Part shown: one piece after another, positions 29,485 to 39,089 of the stretch
Layout: each line of letters opens with the position of its first letter
Position numbering within the stretch: the stretch's first letter is position 1
Assembly (NCBI GenBank): GCA_963830725.1
Contig: CAWHNO010000016.1
Location: 248,001-312,000, forward strand
DNA from: DASSUW01 sp963830725
GTDB taxonomy: Bacteria; Actinomycetota; Thermoleophilia; Solirubrobacterales; Solirubrobacteraceae
Direction of reading: 5' to 3'
Length of the DNA stretch: 64,000 nt
Position numbers and translations under genes: made by a program
The notes under the pieces: generated by a model
What the model saw: only the letters and a program-made list of their open reading frames with translations
Database searches by the model: none
What the model was told of the DNA's origin: nothing

Positions 29485-29505
29485 TGACTACTTACAAGCC
29501 AGTCA
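29485..29505 (-). promoter_or_regulatory. Candidate TetR operator/promoter
   Basis: TGACT (29485-29489) and AGTCA (29501-29505) form an inverted repeat with an 11-base spacer immediately before the TetR gene; the coding strand reads TTGACT as a possible -35. The half-site matches the one upstream of the acyl-CoA dehydrogenase at 55026-55041. The left arm lies 6 bases from the TetR ATG and the right arm overlaps the folB stop codon. Confidence 0.45.
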
Positions 29506-29940
29506 ACGTTCTTCCCGCCACACCTCGACCGAGACCTCCTCGACGGGCAGCGGGATCGGCGGCTCGGGCTTCGACGCCTTGACCGTCACGCTCTCGGCGC
29601 CGAACTGCGAGGCGAGACGGTCGGCGATCACCGCGCACAGCCGCTCGAGCGTCTTGTACGAGCGCTGCTGGGAGATCAGGGCGATGACCTGGCAGACCTC
29701 GCCGTAGTCGACGGTGTCCTCGACGCGGTCGGTGATCAGGGCGTCGGGCTCGCCGACGTCGAAGCGCACGTCGAGCACCAGCCGCTGACCGACCTCGCGC
29801 TCGGCGGCGGTGACGCCGTGGTGGGTGTAGAGCGAAAGCCCGACGATCTCGACGGTGACCCCGACCTCGGGGCCCTCCTCGTCGTCGTCATCGTCGTTCA
29901 GCTCGTCGTCGTCGTACTCCTCGTCGGGGTCGGAGGCCAT
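29503..29940 (-). CDS. folB: Dihydroneopterin aldolase with acidic N-terminal extension
   Basis: A 145-residue FolB that converts dihydroneopterin to hydroxymethyldihydropterin. The core has VEIVGLSLYTHHGVTAAERE, QRLVLDVRFDVGEPDALITD, VEDTVDYGEVCQVIALISQQ, KTLERLCAVIADRLA and the catalytic-lysine-type strand VTVKASKPEPPIP. Unusual is a 25-residue acidic leader (MASDPDEEYDDDELNDDDDD then EEGPE) not normally found in FolB. The ATG at 29940 is inside the folP 3' end, a 43-base overlap. A later GTG could skip most of the leader, but no ribosome site favours it. Confidence 0.92.
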   Translation of the reverse strand: MASDPDEEYDDDELNDDDDDEEGPEVGVTVEIVGLSLYTHHGVTAAEREVGQRLVLDVRFDVGEPDALITDRVEDTVDYGEVCQVIALISQQRSYKTLERLCAVIADRLASQFGAESVTVKASKPEPPIPLPVEEVSVEVWREER

Positions 29941-30767
29941 GGCGCGAACGTAGCAGCCGTCACCGCGAGCGCGTCGGCCGTCGCCGCGACGTCGTGGACG
30001 CGGAACACGCGCGCGCCGCGCTCGAAGGCGATCACGCTGGTGGCCACGGTCGCGTGCACGCGCTCGGTCACGTCGCGCCCGGTGAGGCGGCCGAGGAAGC
30101 TCTTGCGGCTGGTGCCGATGACGAGCGGGCGGCCGAGCGCGGCCAGCTCGTCGAGCCGCCGCAGCAGCTCGAGGTTGTGCTCGAGCGTCTTGCCGAAGCC
30201 GATCCCGGGGTCGAGCTGGATCCGCTCCTCGCGCACGCCCGCCTTGACCGCCGCCGCCATCCGCTCCTCCAGGAAGGCCTTGACGTCGTCGACGACGTCG
30301 TCGTACCGCGGGTCGTCCTGCATCGTGCGCGGCTCGCCCAGCATGTGCATCAGGCAGCAGTCGACGCCGCGGTCGGCGACCAGGCCGGCCAGCTCGGGCT
30401 CGTGGCGGAACGCGGTGACGTCGTTGACGTAGCTGGCGCCGGCGTCGAGCGCCGCCTCCGCGACCTCGAGCTTCATCGTGTCGATCGAGATCTGCGCCGG
30501 CAGGCCGAGGCCCGCCACGCCCTCGACGACCGGCATCACGCGCGCGAGCTCCTCGGCGGCGGGGACCGGCGCGGCGCGGGGCCGGGTCGACTCGCCGCCG
30601 ATGTCGACGATCGCGGCGCCCTCGGAGACGAGCCGGCGGGCGTGGGCGATCGCCGAGACGTCGTCGTCGAACGCGCCCCCGTCCGAGAACGAGTCGGGGG
30701 TCACGTTGACCACGCCCATGATCGTGTACGGAGCGTCCACTGCGGCGACGGTAGCCCATCCGTCCAC
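29898..30767 (-). CDS. folP: Dihydropteroate synthase
   Basis: A 289-residue TIM-barrel enzyme joining hydroxymethyldihydropterin pyrophosphate and p-aminobenzoate; it is the sulfonamide target. Signatures are MGVVNVTPDSFSDGGAF, VDIGGESTRPRAAPVP, ISIDTMKLEVAEAALDAGA, YVNDVTAFRHEPELA, QLDPGIGFGKTLEHNLELL, LVIGTSRKSFLGRLTGR and the C-terminal RVHDVAATADAL. Starts at 30767 (MDGWATV) or 30719 (MGVVNV) are possible; the first keeps the usual leader. It heads the folP-folB run. GTP cyclohydrolase (folE), often adjacent, is absent from the window. Confidence 0.95.
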   Translation of the reverse strand: MDGWATVAAVDAPYTIMGVVNVTPDSFSDGGAFDDDVSAIAHARRLVSEGAAIVDIGGESTRPRAAPVPAAEELARVMPVVEGVAGLGLPAQISIDTMKLEVAEAALDAGASYVNDVTAFRHEPELAGLVADRGVDCCLMHMLGEPRTMQDDPRYDDVVDDVKAFLEERMAAAVKAGVREERIQLDPGIGFGKTLEHNLELLRRLDELAALGRPLVIGTSRKSFLGRLTGRDVTERVHATVATSVIAFERGARVFRVHDVAATADALAVTAATFAPWPPTPTRSTTTTS

Positions 30768-30792
30768 GCGCCGGCCGGCGGGCTCGACCGCG

Positions 30793-31825
30793 CTACTCGA
30801 TCTCGAAGCCCGCCTGAACGCGCGGCCGCTCGCGCTCGCGCCCGGCGCGCCGGTCGATGCGGTGCGTCCGCGCCCGCCGGCGACGGGCGTGGTCCGTCGG
30901 GCCGCGGAGGGGTTCGTGTGGGCGCCGACGCGGCCGGACGGCGGGTTCCTGCGCCACGGCCGGCCGATCGCGCGGTAGGCCGAGCGCGATGCCGACGAGG
31001 ATCGCCGCGCCGCCGGCGATCTGCGCGGGGCCGAGCGCGTCGTGGAACGCCACGGCGCCGGTGAGCGCGCCGAGCAGCGGCTCGAGGTTGACGAAGGCGC
31101 CCGCGACCGCGGCCGGCACGCGCGCCTGCGCCCACGCGAAGAGCGAGAACGCCAGCGCCGTGCCGGCGAGCGACAGCGCGAGCACGGCCGCGACGGCGCC
31201 GGCGCCGGCCGGCGCGGGCGGCGTGCCCTCGAGCACGACGGCGACCGGCAGCGCGGCCAGGCCGCCCGCGGCGAGCTGGACGGCGGTGACCGCCGCCGGG
31301 TCGCGGCCGGCGAGCAAGCTCGGCTGGACGACGATGAAGGCCGCCGAGCCGGTGACCGAGAGCAGCACGAGCAGGTCGCCGGCGAGCGAGGTGCCGGCCC
31401 CGCCGCCGCCCGCCACGAGGCCGACGCCGGCCAGCGCGACGAGCGAGCCCGCCCAGGCGAGCGCGCCGCTCGCGCCGCGGCGCAGCAGCGCGGAGATGAT
31501 GACGACGAGCACGGGCACGGCGCCGACGATGAGCGCGGCGTGGCTGACGCTCGTGCGTTCGAGGCCGGCGTTCTGCAGCAGGATCACGCCGCCGTAGCCG
31601 ACCGCGCCCGCCAGCGACGATGCCGGGGGTCAGCGCGGCGCGCAGATGGCGCCGTGCCACGAGCGCCAGCAGCGGCGCGGCGACGCCGAAGCGGACGACG
31701 GCGAGCCAGCCTGCGCCGAGCCACTCGAGCCCGAGCTTGGAGAGCGGGACGGTGAGTCCCCAGAGGGCGCCGGCGGTGGCCAGCGCCACGATTGCGGTGC
31801 GCTGCTTGCTCATACCTATGATCAT
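30793..31825 (-). pseudogene. DMT/EamA-family permease, frameshifted
   Basis: Two frames form a 343-residue drug/metabolite transporter. The first (31825 to about 31617) has the EamA opening MSKQRTAIVALATAGALWGL and FGVAAPLLALVARRHL; the second (from about 31617) continues VILLQNAGLERTSVSHAALI, VPVLVVIISALLRR and a second EamA repeat with PAAVAGAFVNLEPLLGALTG. One extra base near 31616 explains the break. The C-terminus carries an Arg-rich cytoplasmic tail of about 55 residues. Family members export amino acids or metabolites. The gene is divergent from an Lrp regulator across a perfect palindrome, so it is probably that regulator's target. Confidence 0.75.
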
Positions 31826-31872
31826 CGGTGTCGCCGCGCACTAGTCAACCTCGATTTGACGGTTGGCCAGTC

Positions 31873-31893
31873 TCACGAAATAATATTTCGTGA
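31873..31893. promoter_or_regulatory. Perfect 21-bp palindrome, probable Lrp operator
   Basis: TCACGAAATA, a central A and TATTTCGTGA form a perfect 21-base palindrome (31873-31893), an AT-rich island in GC-rich DNA, placed between the divergent DMT exporter and lrp genes and ending two bases before the lrp ATG. A second, smaller inverted repeat TGAAAT/ATTTCA (31891-31896 and 31901-31906) overlaps the start codon. Lrp/AsnC proteins commonly bind such AT-rich palindromes and control themselves and a neighbouring transporter. Confidence 0.75.
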
Positions 31894-31894
31894 A

Positions 31895-32365
31895 ATGGCG
31901 ATTTCACTTGATCCGATTGACGTGCGGCTGCTGCTCGAGCTCCAGACGGACGCGGATCGCCCCAACGTCGAGCTCGCGCGGATCGTCGGGCTCTCCCCCG
32001 CGGCGACCCTCAACCGCGTGCGCCGACTCAAGGAGTCGGGCGTCCTGCGGCGCATCAGCGCGCGGCTGGACAGCACGGCGGCGGGCTTCCCGCTCCAGGT
32101 CTACGTGCTGGTGACGCTGGCGCGGCACGAGGAGGTCGCGAACCGACGCTTCGAGGAGGCGGTCGGCACGCTCGACCAGATCATCGCCGCCGACTGGGTG
32201 ACCGGCGAGGTCGACGCGGTGCTGATGGTGGTCGCGCGCGACGTCGCCGGGCTCCAGCACGTGCTCACGCGCCTGTCGACGCGCGGCGCGACGCGCCTGG
32301 TCACGCTGCTGCGGCTCGAGGAGCTCAAGCCGAGCTCGCCGCTGCCGCTCGCGGCCGCACGCTGA
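31895..32365 (+). CDS. Lrp/AsnC-family transcriptional regulator
   Basis: A 156-residue regulator with the N-terminal winged HTH (LDPIDVRLLLELQTDADRPN, VELARIVGLSPAATLNRVRR, LKESGVLRRISARLD) and the C-terminal RAM/AsnC effector domain (VYVLVTLARHEEVANRRFEE, WVTGEVDAVLMVVARDVAGL). It would form dimers or octamers that respond to an amino acid. ATG 31895 lies directly after the palindromic operator, which implies tight autoregulation and a very short or leaderless transcript. The divergent DMT permease is the likely partner, perhaps exporting the sensed amino acid. Confidence 0.92.
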   Translation: MAISLDPIDVRLLLELQTDADRPNVELARIVGLSPAATLNRVRRLKESGVLRRISARLDSTAAGFPLQVYVLVTLARHEEVANRRFEEAVGTLDQIIAADWVTGEVDAVLMVVARDVAGLQHVLTRLSTRGATRLVTLLRLEELKPSSPLPLAAAR

Positions 32366-32408
32366 GGCGCGGCCGAGGTCCGCACGGCGACAAATCGCGC
32401 CGGCGCCC

Positions 32409-32461
32409 TTGACAGGCTCGACTTTACCGGTACATTTACCGGTACAGTCTTTACCAGTACA
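32409..32461 (+). promoter_or_regulatory. lacI-type promoter overlapped by three tandem operators
   Basis: TTGACA (32409-32414) and TACATT (32431-32436) with a 16-base spacer form a promoter. Over it lie three direct copies of TTTACCGGTACA: 32423-32434, 32435-32446 and 32450-32461 (the last with one change, TTTACCAGTACA). Each contains the ACCGGT core typical of LacI-family operators. The last copy ends one base before the lacI ATG, so repressor bound here would block its own transcription. Confidence 0.7.
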
Positions 32462-32462
32462 G

Positions 32463-33530
32463 ATGAGCCCTCGAACAAAAGACCGCGCCGTGACCCTCGC
32501 GACCGTCGCCGAAGCCGTCGGCGTCTCCCGCATGACGGTCTCGAACGCCTACAACCGCCCGAACCAGCTCTCCCCCGAGCTGCGCGACCGCGTGCTGGAG
32601 GCCGCCGAGCGGCTCGGCTACGCCGGTCCGAACCCGGTCGCCCGCACCCTCTCGCGCGGCACGACAGGCTCGCTCGGGCTCGTGCTCGACTACCCGCTCA
32701 CGATCGCGTTCACCGACCCCGGCACGATCCAGTTCCTGCACGGCGTCGCCGCCGGCTGCGAGGAGCAAGGGCTGGGGCTCACGCTCGTCCCCCGCATCGA
32801 GGGCGGCGGCGCGGCGCTGATCCAGAACGCGCTCGTCGACGGCTTCGTCATCTACTGCGTCCAGCCGCGCGACCCGCGGATGGACGCGGTGCTCGCCCGC
32901 AAGCTCCCCTACGTACGGGTCGACTTCGACGCCGACCCGGCGATGCTCGACGTCAACATCGACGACGAGGGCGGCGCGCGGATGATCGCCGAGCACCTCA
33001 CCGCCCTGGGCCACCGCCGGATCGGCATCGCGCTGCCGCACGACGCCCCGGGCGAGACCGGCGCCGAGGCACGCGCGCACGCGTGGCACCACGTCACGAA
33101 GTCGCGGCTCGACGGCTGGCGCGCCGGCCTCGAGGCCGCGGGCATCGACTGGAGCGCCGTGCCGGTCGCCACCGGCCCCGACAAGCTGCGTGAGGCCGGC
33201 CGCATCGCCGGCGGCCGGCTGCTCGACCGCGCCGACCGCCCGACGGCCATCATCGCCCTCTCCGACGTCCTGGCCATCGGCATCCTCGAGGCCGCCGCCG
33301 AGCGCGGGATCTCGGTCCCGGGCGACCTGTCGGTCGCCGGCTTCGACGACGTGCCCGAGGCCGCCGACGCCACGCCGCCGCTCACCACGATCCGCCAGCC
33401 ACACCAGCGCAAGGGCTCCGAGGCCGTCCGGCTCCTGCTCGAAGGCCCCGAAGCGCAGTCCGTCCTCCTCCCCATCGAGCTCGTCGTCCGAGCCTCGACC
33501 GCTCCCCTCTCTGAAAGGAGACCGTCGTGA
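32463..33530 (+). CDS. LacI-family transcriptional regulator
   Basis: The 355-residue protein starts MSPRTKDRAVTLATVAEAVG with the LacI helix-turn-helix (VSRMTVSNAYNRPNQLSPEL) and hinge helix (LGYAGPNPVARTLSRG), then a periplasmic-binding-protein-like sensor domain with VDFDADPAMLDVNIDDEGGA, LTALGHRRIGIALP, AIIALSDVLAIGILEAAAER, LSVAGFDDVPEAADATPPLT and TTIRQPHQRKGSEAVRLLL. The effector, usually a sugar, is unknown and no sugar transporter lies nearby. Upstream operators suggest autoregulation. An upstream in-frame start at 32409 would place the promoter inside the gene, so ATG 32463 is preferred. Its stop overlaps a small ORF start (GTGA). Confidence 0.92.
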   Translation: MSPRTKDRAVTLATVAEAVGVSRMTVSNAYNRPNQLSPELRDRVLEAAERLGYAGPNPVARTLSRGTTGSLGLVLDYPLTIAFTDPGTIQFLHGVAAGCEEQGLGLTLVPRIEGGGAALIQNALVDGFVIYCVQPRDPRMDAVLARKLPYVRVDFDADPAMLDVNIDDEGGARMIAEHLTALGHRRIGIALPHDAPGETGAEARAHAWHHVTKSRLDGWRAGLEAAGIDWSAVPVATGPDKLREAGRIAGGRLLDRADRPTAIIALSDVLAIGILEAAAERGISVPGDLSVAGFDDVPEAADATPPLTTIRQPHQRKGSEAVRLLLEGPEAQSVLLPIELVVRASTAPLSERRPS

Positions 33531-33721
33531 ACAGCCATACGATCGCCTCACTCATGGCCGCCGAGTCGTCCCGCCGCGCGCACACCGAGCCGCGCCCGGA
33601 GCGGGCGCCACGCCGGCCACGGCCGTGCCGCCGCCCGTGTGCTTCAGGCCGTGGCGGTCCGGCTCGACCCCGGGGTCGCGTCACAGCGAACGTCAACTGC
33701 GGCTGGGTAAGGCGGCGGTGA
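33527..33721 (+). CDS. Small Arg/Pro-rich ORF coupled to the LacI gene (uncertain)
   Basis: A GTG start at 33527 overlaps the LacI stop and has a good ribosome site (GAAAGGAG). The frame reads MNSHTIASLMAAESSRRAHT and then becomes Arg/Pro-rich and runs into repeat element B. In another frame the middle section reads RAAARVLQAVAVRLDPGVAS, which looks more protein-like, so a shift near 33620 may have split a small protein of about 60 residues. I do not recognise it; only the N-terminal 20 residues and the coupling look genuine. Confidence 0.35.
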   Translation: MNSHTIASLMAAESSRRAHTEPRPERAPRRPRPCRRPCASGRGGPARPRGRVTANVNCGWVRRR

Positions 33722-33882
33722 GCCGGCCGCGTCGGCCAGCGTCCTGGGTAGGTGGTCGTATGGGCCACCAACTCAGGACAGTGGCGAGAAATCCGCGCGT
33801 CCTGGCTAGGGGTCGCTGTGTGACCCTAGGCCAGGACGGTGGCCACAATCGCGGCCGATACCGCTCCCTCAATGCCGCAGTT
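33688..33882. repeat. Hairpin-bearing intergenic element, copy B
   Basis: Left end GAACGTCAACTGCGGCTGGG (33688-33707) is identical to both ends of copy A; right end CTCCCTCAATGCCGCAGTT (33864-33882) is the inverse of the AACTGCGGCATTGAGGGAG end type. Two hairpins share the arm GTCCTGG: one with GTCCTG at 33741-33746 and CAGGAC at 33774-33779, the other with GTCCTGG at 33799-33805 and CCAGGAC at 33831-33837. The first 100 bases match copy A read in reverse. The right end is 11 bases from the ftsH stop, in a convergent gap. Confidence 0.75.
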
Positions 33883-33892
33883 GGACGGCGCC

Positions 33893-35881
<1,989 letters not shown>

Positions 35882-35991
35882 GGGCGCACCGGTGAAGGAG
35901 CGAGGGAGAAACTGCTGGACAAGTGGGTCAAGGCTACCAGTGGTCGGAGGACAAACCCGGAAGCAGTGTGGGACGGCTTCCTATGGATCTC

Positions 35992-36531
35992 CTAATCGGC
36001 AATTCCGGTCAAGGCCGCGACATATGGCAGGTTCCGGTAGCGCTCGGCGTAGTCGAGCCCGTACCCGATCGCGAACTTGTCGGGAATCTCGAAGCCAACG
36101 TAGCGCGCAGGCGTCTCGACCTGGCGGCGCTCGGGCTTCGTGAGGAGCGCGCAGACCTCGAGTGACGCGGGTCCGCGCGCCTCGAGCGTGCGCATGAGGT
36201 ATTGCAGCGTGAGCCCGGAATCGACGATGTCCTCGACGATCAGCACGTGGCGGTCCTCGAGCGGAGCGTCGAGATCCTTGAGGATCCGCACCACGCCGGA
36301 GGACTCGGTCGAGGAGCCGTAGGAGGCGACGGCCATGAAGTCGACCTCGCAGTGCATGTCGAGCTGGCGCATGAGGTCGGCGAGGAAGAACACGGCGCCC
36401 TTGAGGACGCCGATCAGCAGCAGATCCTTGCCCGCGTAGTCGCGCGAGACCTCGGCGGCAATCTCCTTGATGCGGTGCTGCAGCTCGTCGGCCTGGACGA
36501 TGATCTCGCCGATGTGCTCGTCGCGCAGCAT
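35992..36531 (-). CDS. hpt: Hypoxanthine phosphoribosyltransferase
   Basis: A 179-residue purine-salvage enzyme that makes IMP or GMP from base and PRPP. The PRPP-binding motif is HVLIVEDIVDSGLTLQYL; other family features are LIGVLKGAVFFLADLMRQL, DFMAVASYGSSTESSG (flexible loop), and the hood VGFEIPDKFAIGYGLDYAER. The length is typical. The order tilS-hpt-ftsH is preserved in most actinobacteria and Firmicutes; it starts 31 bases after the tilS stop. Confidence 0.96.
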   Translation of the reverse strand: MLRDEHIGEIIVQADELQHRIKEIAAEVSRDYAGKDLLLIGVLKGAVFFLADLMRQLDMHCEVDFMAVASYGSSTESSGVVRILKDLDAPLEDRHVLIVEDIVDSGLTLQYLMRTLEARGPASLEVCALLTKPERRQVETPARYVGFEIPDKFAIGYGLDYAERYRNLPYVAALTGIAD

Positions 36532-36562
36532 CGGCGCGCAGTCTAAGTGGTCGCCGCGGCCA

Positions 36563-37705
36563 CTAAGCCGACCAGGTCAGGCGCACGCGCCGGCGCGTCG
36601 CCTCCCCGGCGCGGAAACGCTCGCCGGTGGTCACCCCCGGGACCCAGGCGATCTCGCCGGCCGACACCACGACCGGGACCTGATGACGCTGCTCGCGCGG
36701 GACCTTGCGGTCGGTGAAGAGGTCCTGCAGCGTACGGCTCCGCACGCGGTCCCCGGGGCGCCAGGCGCGCACCTCGAGCTCCGGGGCGAGCGCCTCGGCG
36801 TCCAGCGGGCCGTCGTCGGCCGCCTCGCAGGTCACGCGGCCGGCGCCGAAGGCGACGGCCCCGGGCACCGGCAGGCGCGCCGGCGCCGGTGGCGGCGGCG
36901 GCCCGTGGTCGAACCGCAGCCGGCCGTACTCGACCACCGCGCGCAGGCCGCCGCCGAGGTCGAGCGTCGCGGTGCCGCCCCGTGATCCCAGCGCCAGGAT
37001 CTCGTCGGCCCGCGAGGCCACCGCCGGCTCGCCCGCGATCGCCTGGACGGTGAGCCGCCGCAACGCCGGCGGGAGCGCCGCGATCCGCTCCACGCTCGGG
37101 TCGGTGTCGATCAGCGAGTCGAGCACCTCGGCCTCGTCGCGCAGGATCGCCAGCGTCCGCAGGATGTTCGCCTCGGCGGCCGGGTGGATCGACCGCAGCG
37201 CGGGCAGCAGCCCGTTGCGGATCCGGTTCCGCGCGAAGTCATCCGAGTCGTTGCTCGGGTCCTCCCGCCATTCCAGCCCGCGCTCGATGCAGTAGGCGGC
37301 GGTCTGCTCGCGCGTCCAGCCCAGCAGCGGGCGGATCACGCCCGGGCGGTCGCGGATCCCGAGCAGCGCGCGCCGCCCCGGCGACGCCGCCAGGCGGTAG
37401 AGCACGGTCTCGACCTGGTCGGTGGCCGTGTGGCCGGTGGCCGCGACCGGGCCCAGCTTCGCCGCCTCCGTGTACCGGACCTCGCGCGCCCAGGCCTGGA
37501 CGTTGCCCACCGGGGGGCCGGGACGGTGGACCACGAGCGGCACGCCGAGCCGCTCGCACAGCGAGCGGCAGAACGCCTCGTCCTCGTCCGCGGACGGCCG
37601 CAGCCCGTAGTTGACGTGCAGCGCGGTCACCGGTTCGCCCCGCCGCACGAGCAGATCGAGCAGGCAGACGGAGTCGCGCCCTCCGGACAGCAGGACGACG
37701 ATCAT
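36563..37705 (-). CDS. tilS: tRNA(Ile)-lysidine synthase
   Basis: A 380-residue N-type ATP pyrophosphatase that converts cytidine 34 of tRNA-Ile2 to lysidine so it reads AUA. The PP-loop is LLSGGRDSVCLLDLL at the very start; the TilS features GHTATDQVETVLYRLA, RPLLGWTREQTAAYC and DPSNDSDDFARNRIRNGLLP follow. The C-terminal domain is present with FTDRKVPREQRHQVPVVV. The PP-loop serves as the N-terminus without leader. ATG 37705 overlaps the stop of the cyclase gene upstream (ATGA), so the two are coupled. Confidence 0.94.
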   Translation of the reverse strand: MIVVLLSGGRDSVCLLDLLVRRGEPVTALHVNYGLRPSADEDEAFCRSLCERLGVPLVVHRPGPPVGNVQAWAREVRYTEAAKLGPVAATGHTATDQVETVLYRLAASPGRRALLGIRDRPGVIRPLLGWTREQTAAYCIERGLEWREDPSNDSDDFARNRIRNGLLPALRSIHPAAEANILRTLAILRDEAEVLDSLIDTDPSVERIAALPPALRRLTVQAIAGEPAVASRADEILALGSRGGTATLDLGGGLRAVVEYGRLRFDHGPPPPPAPARLPVPGAVAFGAGRVTCEAADDGPLDAEALAPELEVRAWRPGDRVRSRTLQDLFTDRKVPREQRHQVPVVVSAGEIAWVPGVTTGERFRAGEATRRRVRLTWSA

Positions 37706-38875
37706 GGCCGCGCCCGCGCCAGGTAGAGCTCGGTGGCCTCGCTGAACCCCTTGAGCTTGACCTCGCCGATCGGCTCGAACGCGAGGTGGCCGCCGGCCGC
37801 CTCCACCACCGGCCCGGTCACCAGGACCTCGCCGCCCGCCGCGCGGGCGCCGACGCGCGAGGCGAGGTTGACGGCGCGGCCGTAGTAGTCGCCGTCGCGG
37901 TAGAGCGTGTCGCCCGAGTGGACGCCGATCCGCGGCAGCGGCCGCTGCCCGGCGTTGAGCTCCTGGAAGCCGACCGCCCAGTCGACCAGCGTGCCCGGGT
38001 CGGCGCCGACAACCATCACCGCGTCGCCGATCGTCTTCACCACCCGCGCCTCCTCCGGCAGCGTCTCCTCGACCGACTCGACGAAGCGCTCGACCACGTC
38101 GAGCGCCTCCTCCTCGCCCGCCTCCTCCGTCAGGCGCGTGTAGCCGGCCAGGTCGGCGAAGGCGATTGCCACCCGCAGGCGCCCGATCTCGTCGCCGCCG
38201 TCTTCGAGCTCGAGGTGGCCGACGACGTCCTGACCGACGAAGTGCTGCAGCATGCGCTGGTGCACGCGGTCCATGATCGGCGAGGCGAGCGGCAGCAGCT
38301 CCGAGGCCAGGCCTTCCATCGTCTCGGCGATCTCCAGCCCGCCGCACGCCGTCGCGCATCAGCGGCTCGTGCACGTAGAGGTGGAAGAGCTTGACCTCGG
38401 CGTCGGCGATCTGGGCCTGCGCGAGACCGTAGACCCGGACGAGCTGGAGGAACGCGACGAGCGGGAAGCCGGCCTCCAGCACCGCGCTCATGTAGTGCAG
38501 GAGCTGGACGTCCTCCTCGCCGATCTGCTCGAGCGAGTCCGACGAGAAGCCCACCGCCGTCCAGATTCGCCGGATGAGTTCGGCCTCCAGGCCGCACTCA
38601 TCCGCTGCCTCGGCGAGCGTCCGCGTCCGTGCGGGAACCGGGAACAGGTCCTCCAGGTAGCCGTAGGCGAGCCGGCCCGAGCGGGCCGCCTCGCGCAGGG
38701 TGCTCAGCGAGTAGCCGCGCGCGCGCAGGCGGGCGACGATCCGCGCGTGGGCGACGGCGGCCGGGGTCCAGCGGCCGTTGCCGAGCGGGACGATCCCCTC
38801 CCTCACCCAGCGGCGCAGCGTCGCGGGCGAAACGTCAACTCGCTGCGCCACCTCGCTGAGCGTCAGATCCGACAT
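37702..38875 (-). pseudogene. MerR-type HTH plus class III adenylate/guanylate cyclase, frameshifted
   Basis: Two frames form about 390 residues. The first begins MSDLTLSEVAQRVDVSPATL with RRWVREGIVPLGNGRWTPAA, a MerR-like DNA-binding head, then a helical sensor with FPVPARTRTLAEAADECGLE. The second contains a class III cyclase: VAIAFADLAGYTRLTEEAGE (first metal Asp), KTIGDAVMVVG (second Asp), and GRAVNLASRVGARAAGGEVL (transition-state Asn and Arg). One extra G at about 38344 breaks the link; otherwise all catalytic residues are present. The domain pair suggests a DNA-binding cyclase, or an autoregulated cAMP source. It heads the tilS-hpt-ftsH operon with a strong leader hairpin. Confidence 0.75.
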
Positions 38876-38890
38876 GACCCCGAAGATAAG

Positions 38891-38922
38891 AGCGGCGGGA
38901 CCGCGGTCGTGGTCCCGCCGCT
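38891..38922 (-). promoter_or_regulatory. Twelve-bp hairpin in the leader of the MerR-cyclase/tilS operon
   Basis: AGCGGCGGGACC (38891-38902) pairs perfectly with GGTCCCGCCGCT (38911-38922), with an 8-base loop. On the minus strand it is followed by CTTATCTTCG and then the ATG at 38875. It lies between a good promoter (39037-39065) and the gene, so it may be an attenuator, an RNA switch or the terminator of the upstream SCP2 gene reading through. The remaining part of the 38876-39089 gap forms smaller stems but shows no gene. Confidence 0.55.
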
Positions 38923-39036
38923 TGCGGGCAATGCGGCCCGCTGCCTCGGCCGGCGGCGTTCGTCTTGCGGCGACGCCTTGCGAGTGACCTGGCGGCCACT
39001 CACTTCCCGGCCTATTGCCTGGTTCGGGTGGCGCAA

Positions 39037-39065
39037 GGTCTAGCGCGGCAGCCCCGGTGTGTCAA
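39037..39065 (-). promoter_or_regulatory. Sigma-A-type promoter for the MerR-cyclase/tilS operon
   Basis: On the minus strand TTGACA (39060-39065) and TAGACC (39037-39042) are separated by exactly 17 bases. Transcription would start near 39030, giving a leader of about 155 bases before the ATG at 38875. The -35 box is a perfect consensus. The promoter sits just beyond the stop codon of the upstream SCP2-domain gene (39090). Confidence 0.6.
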
Positions 39066-39089
39066 CCGATCCGACCCAGGTCGGACACC

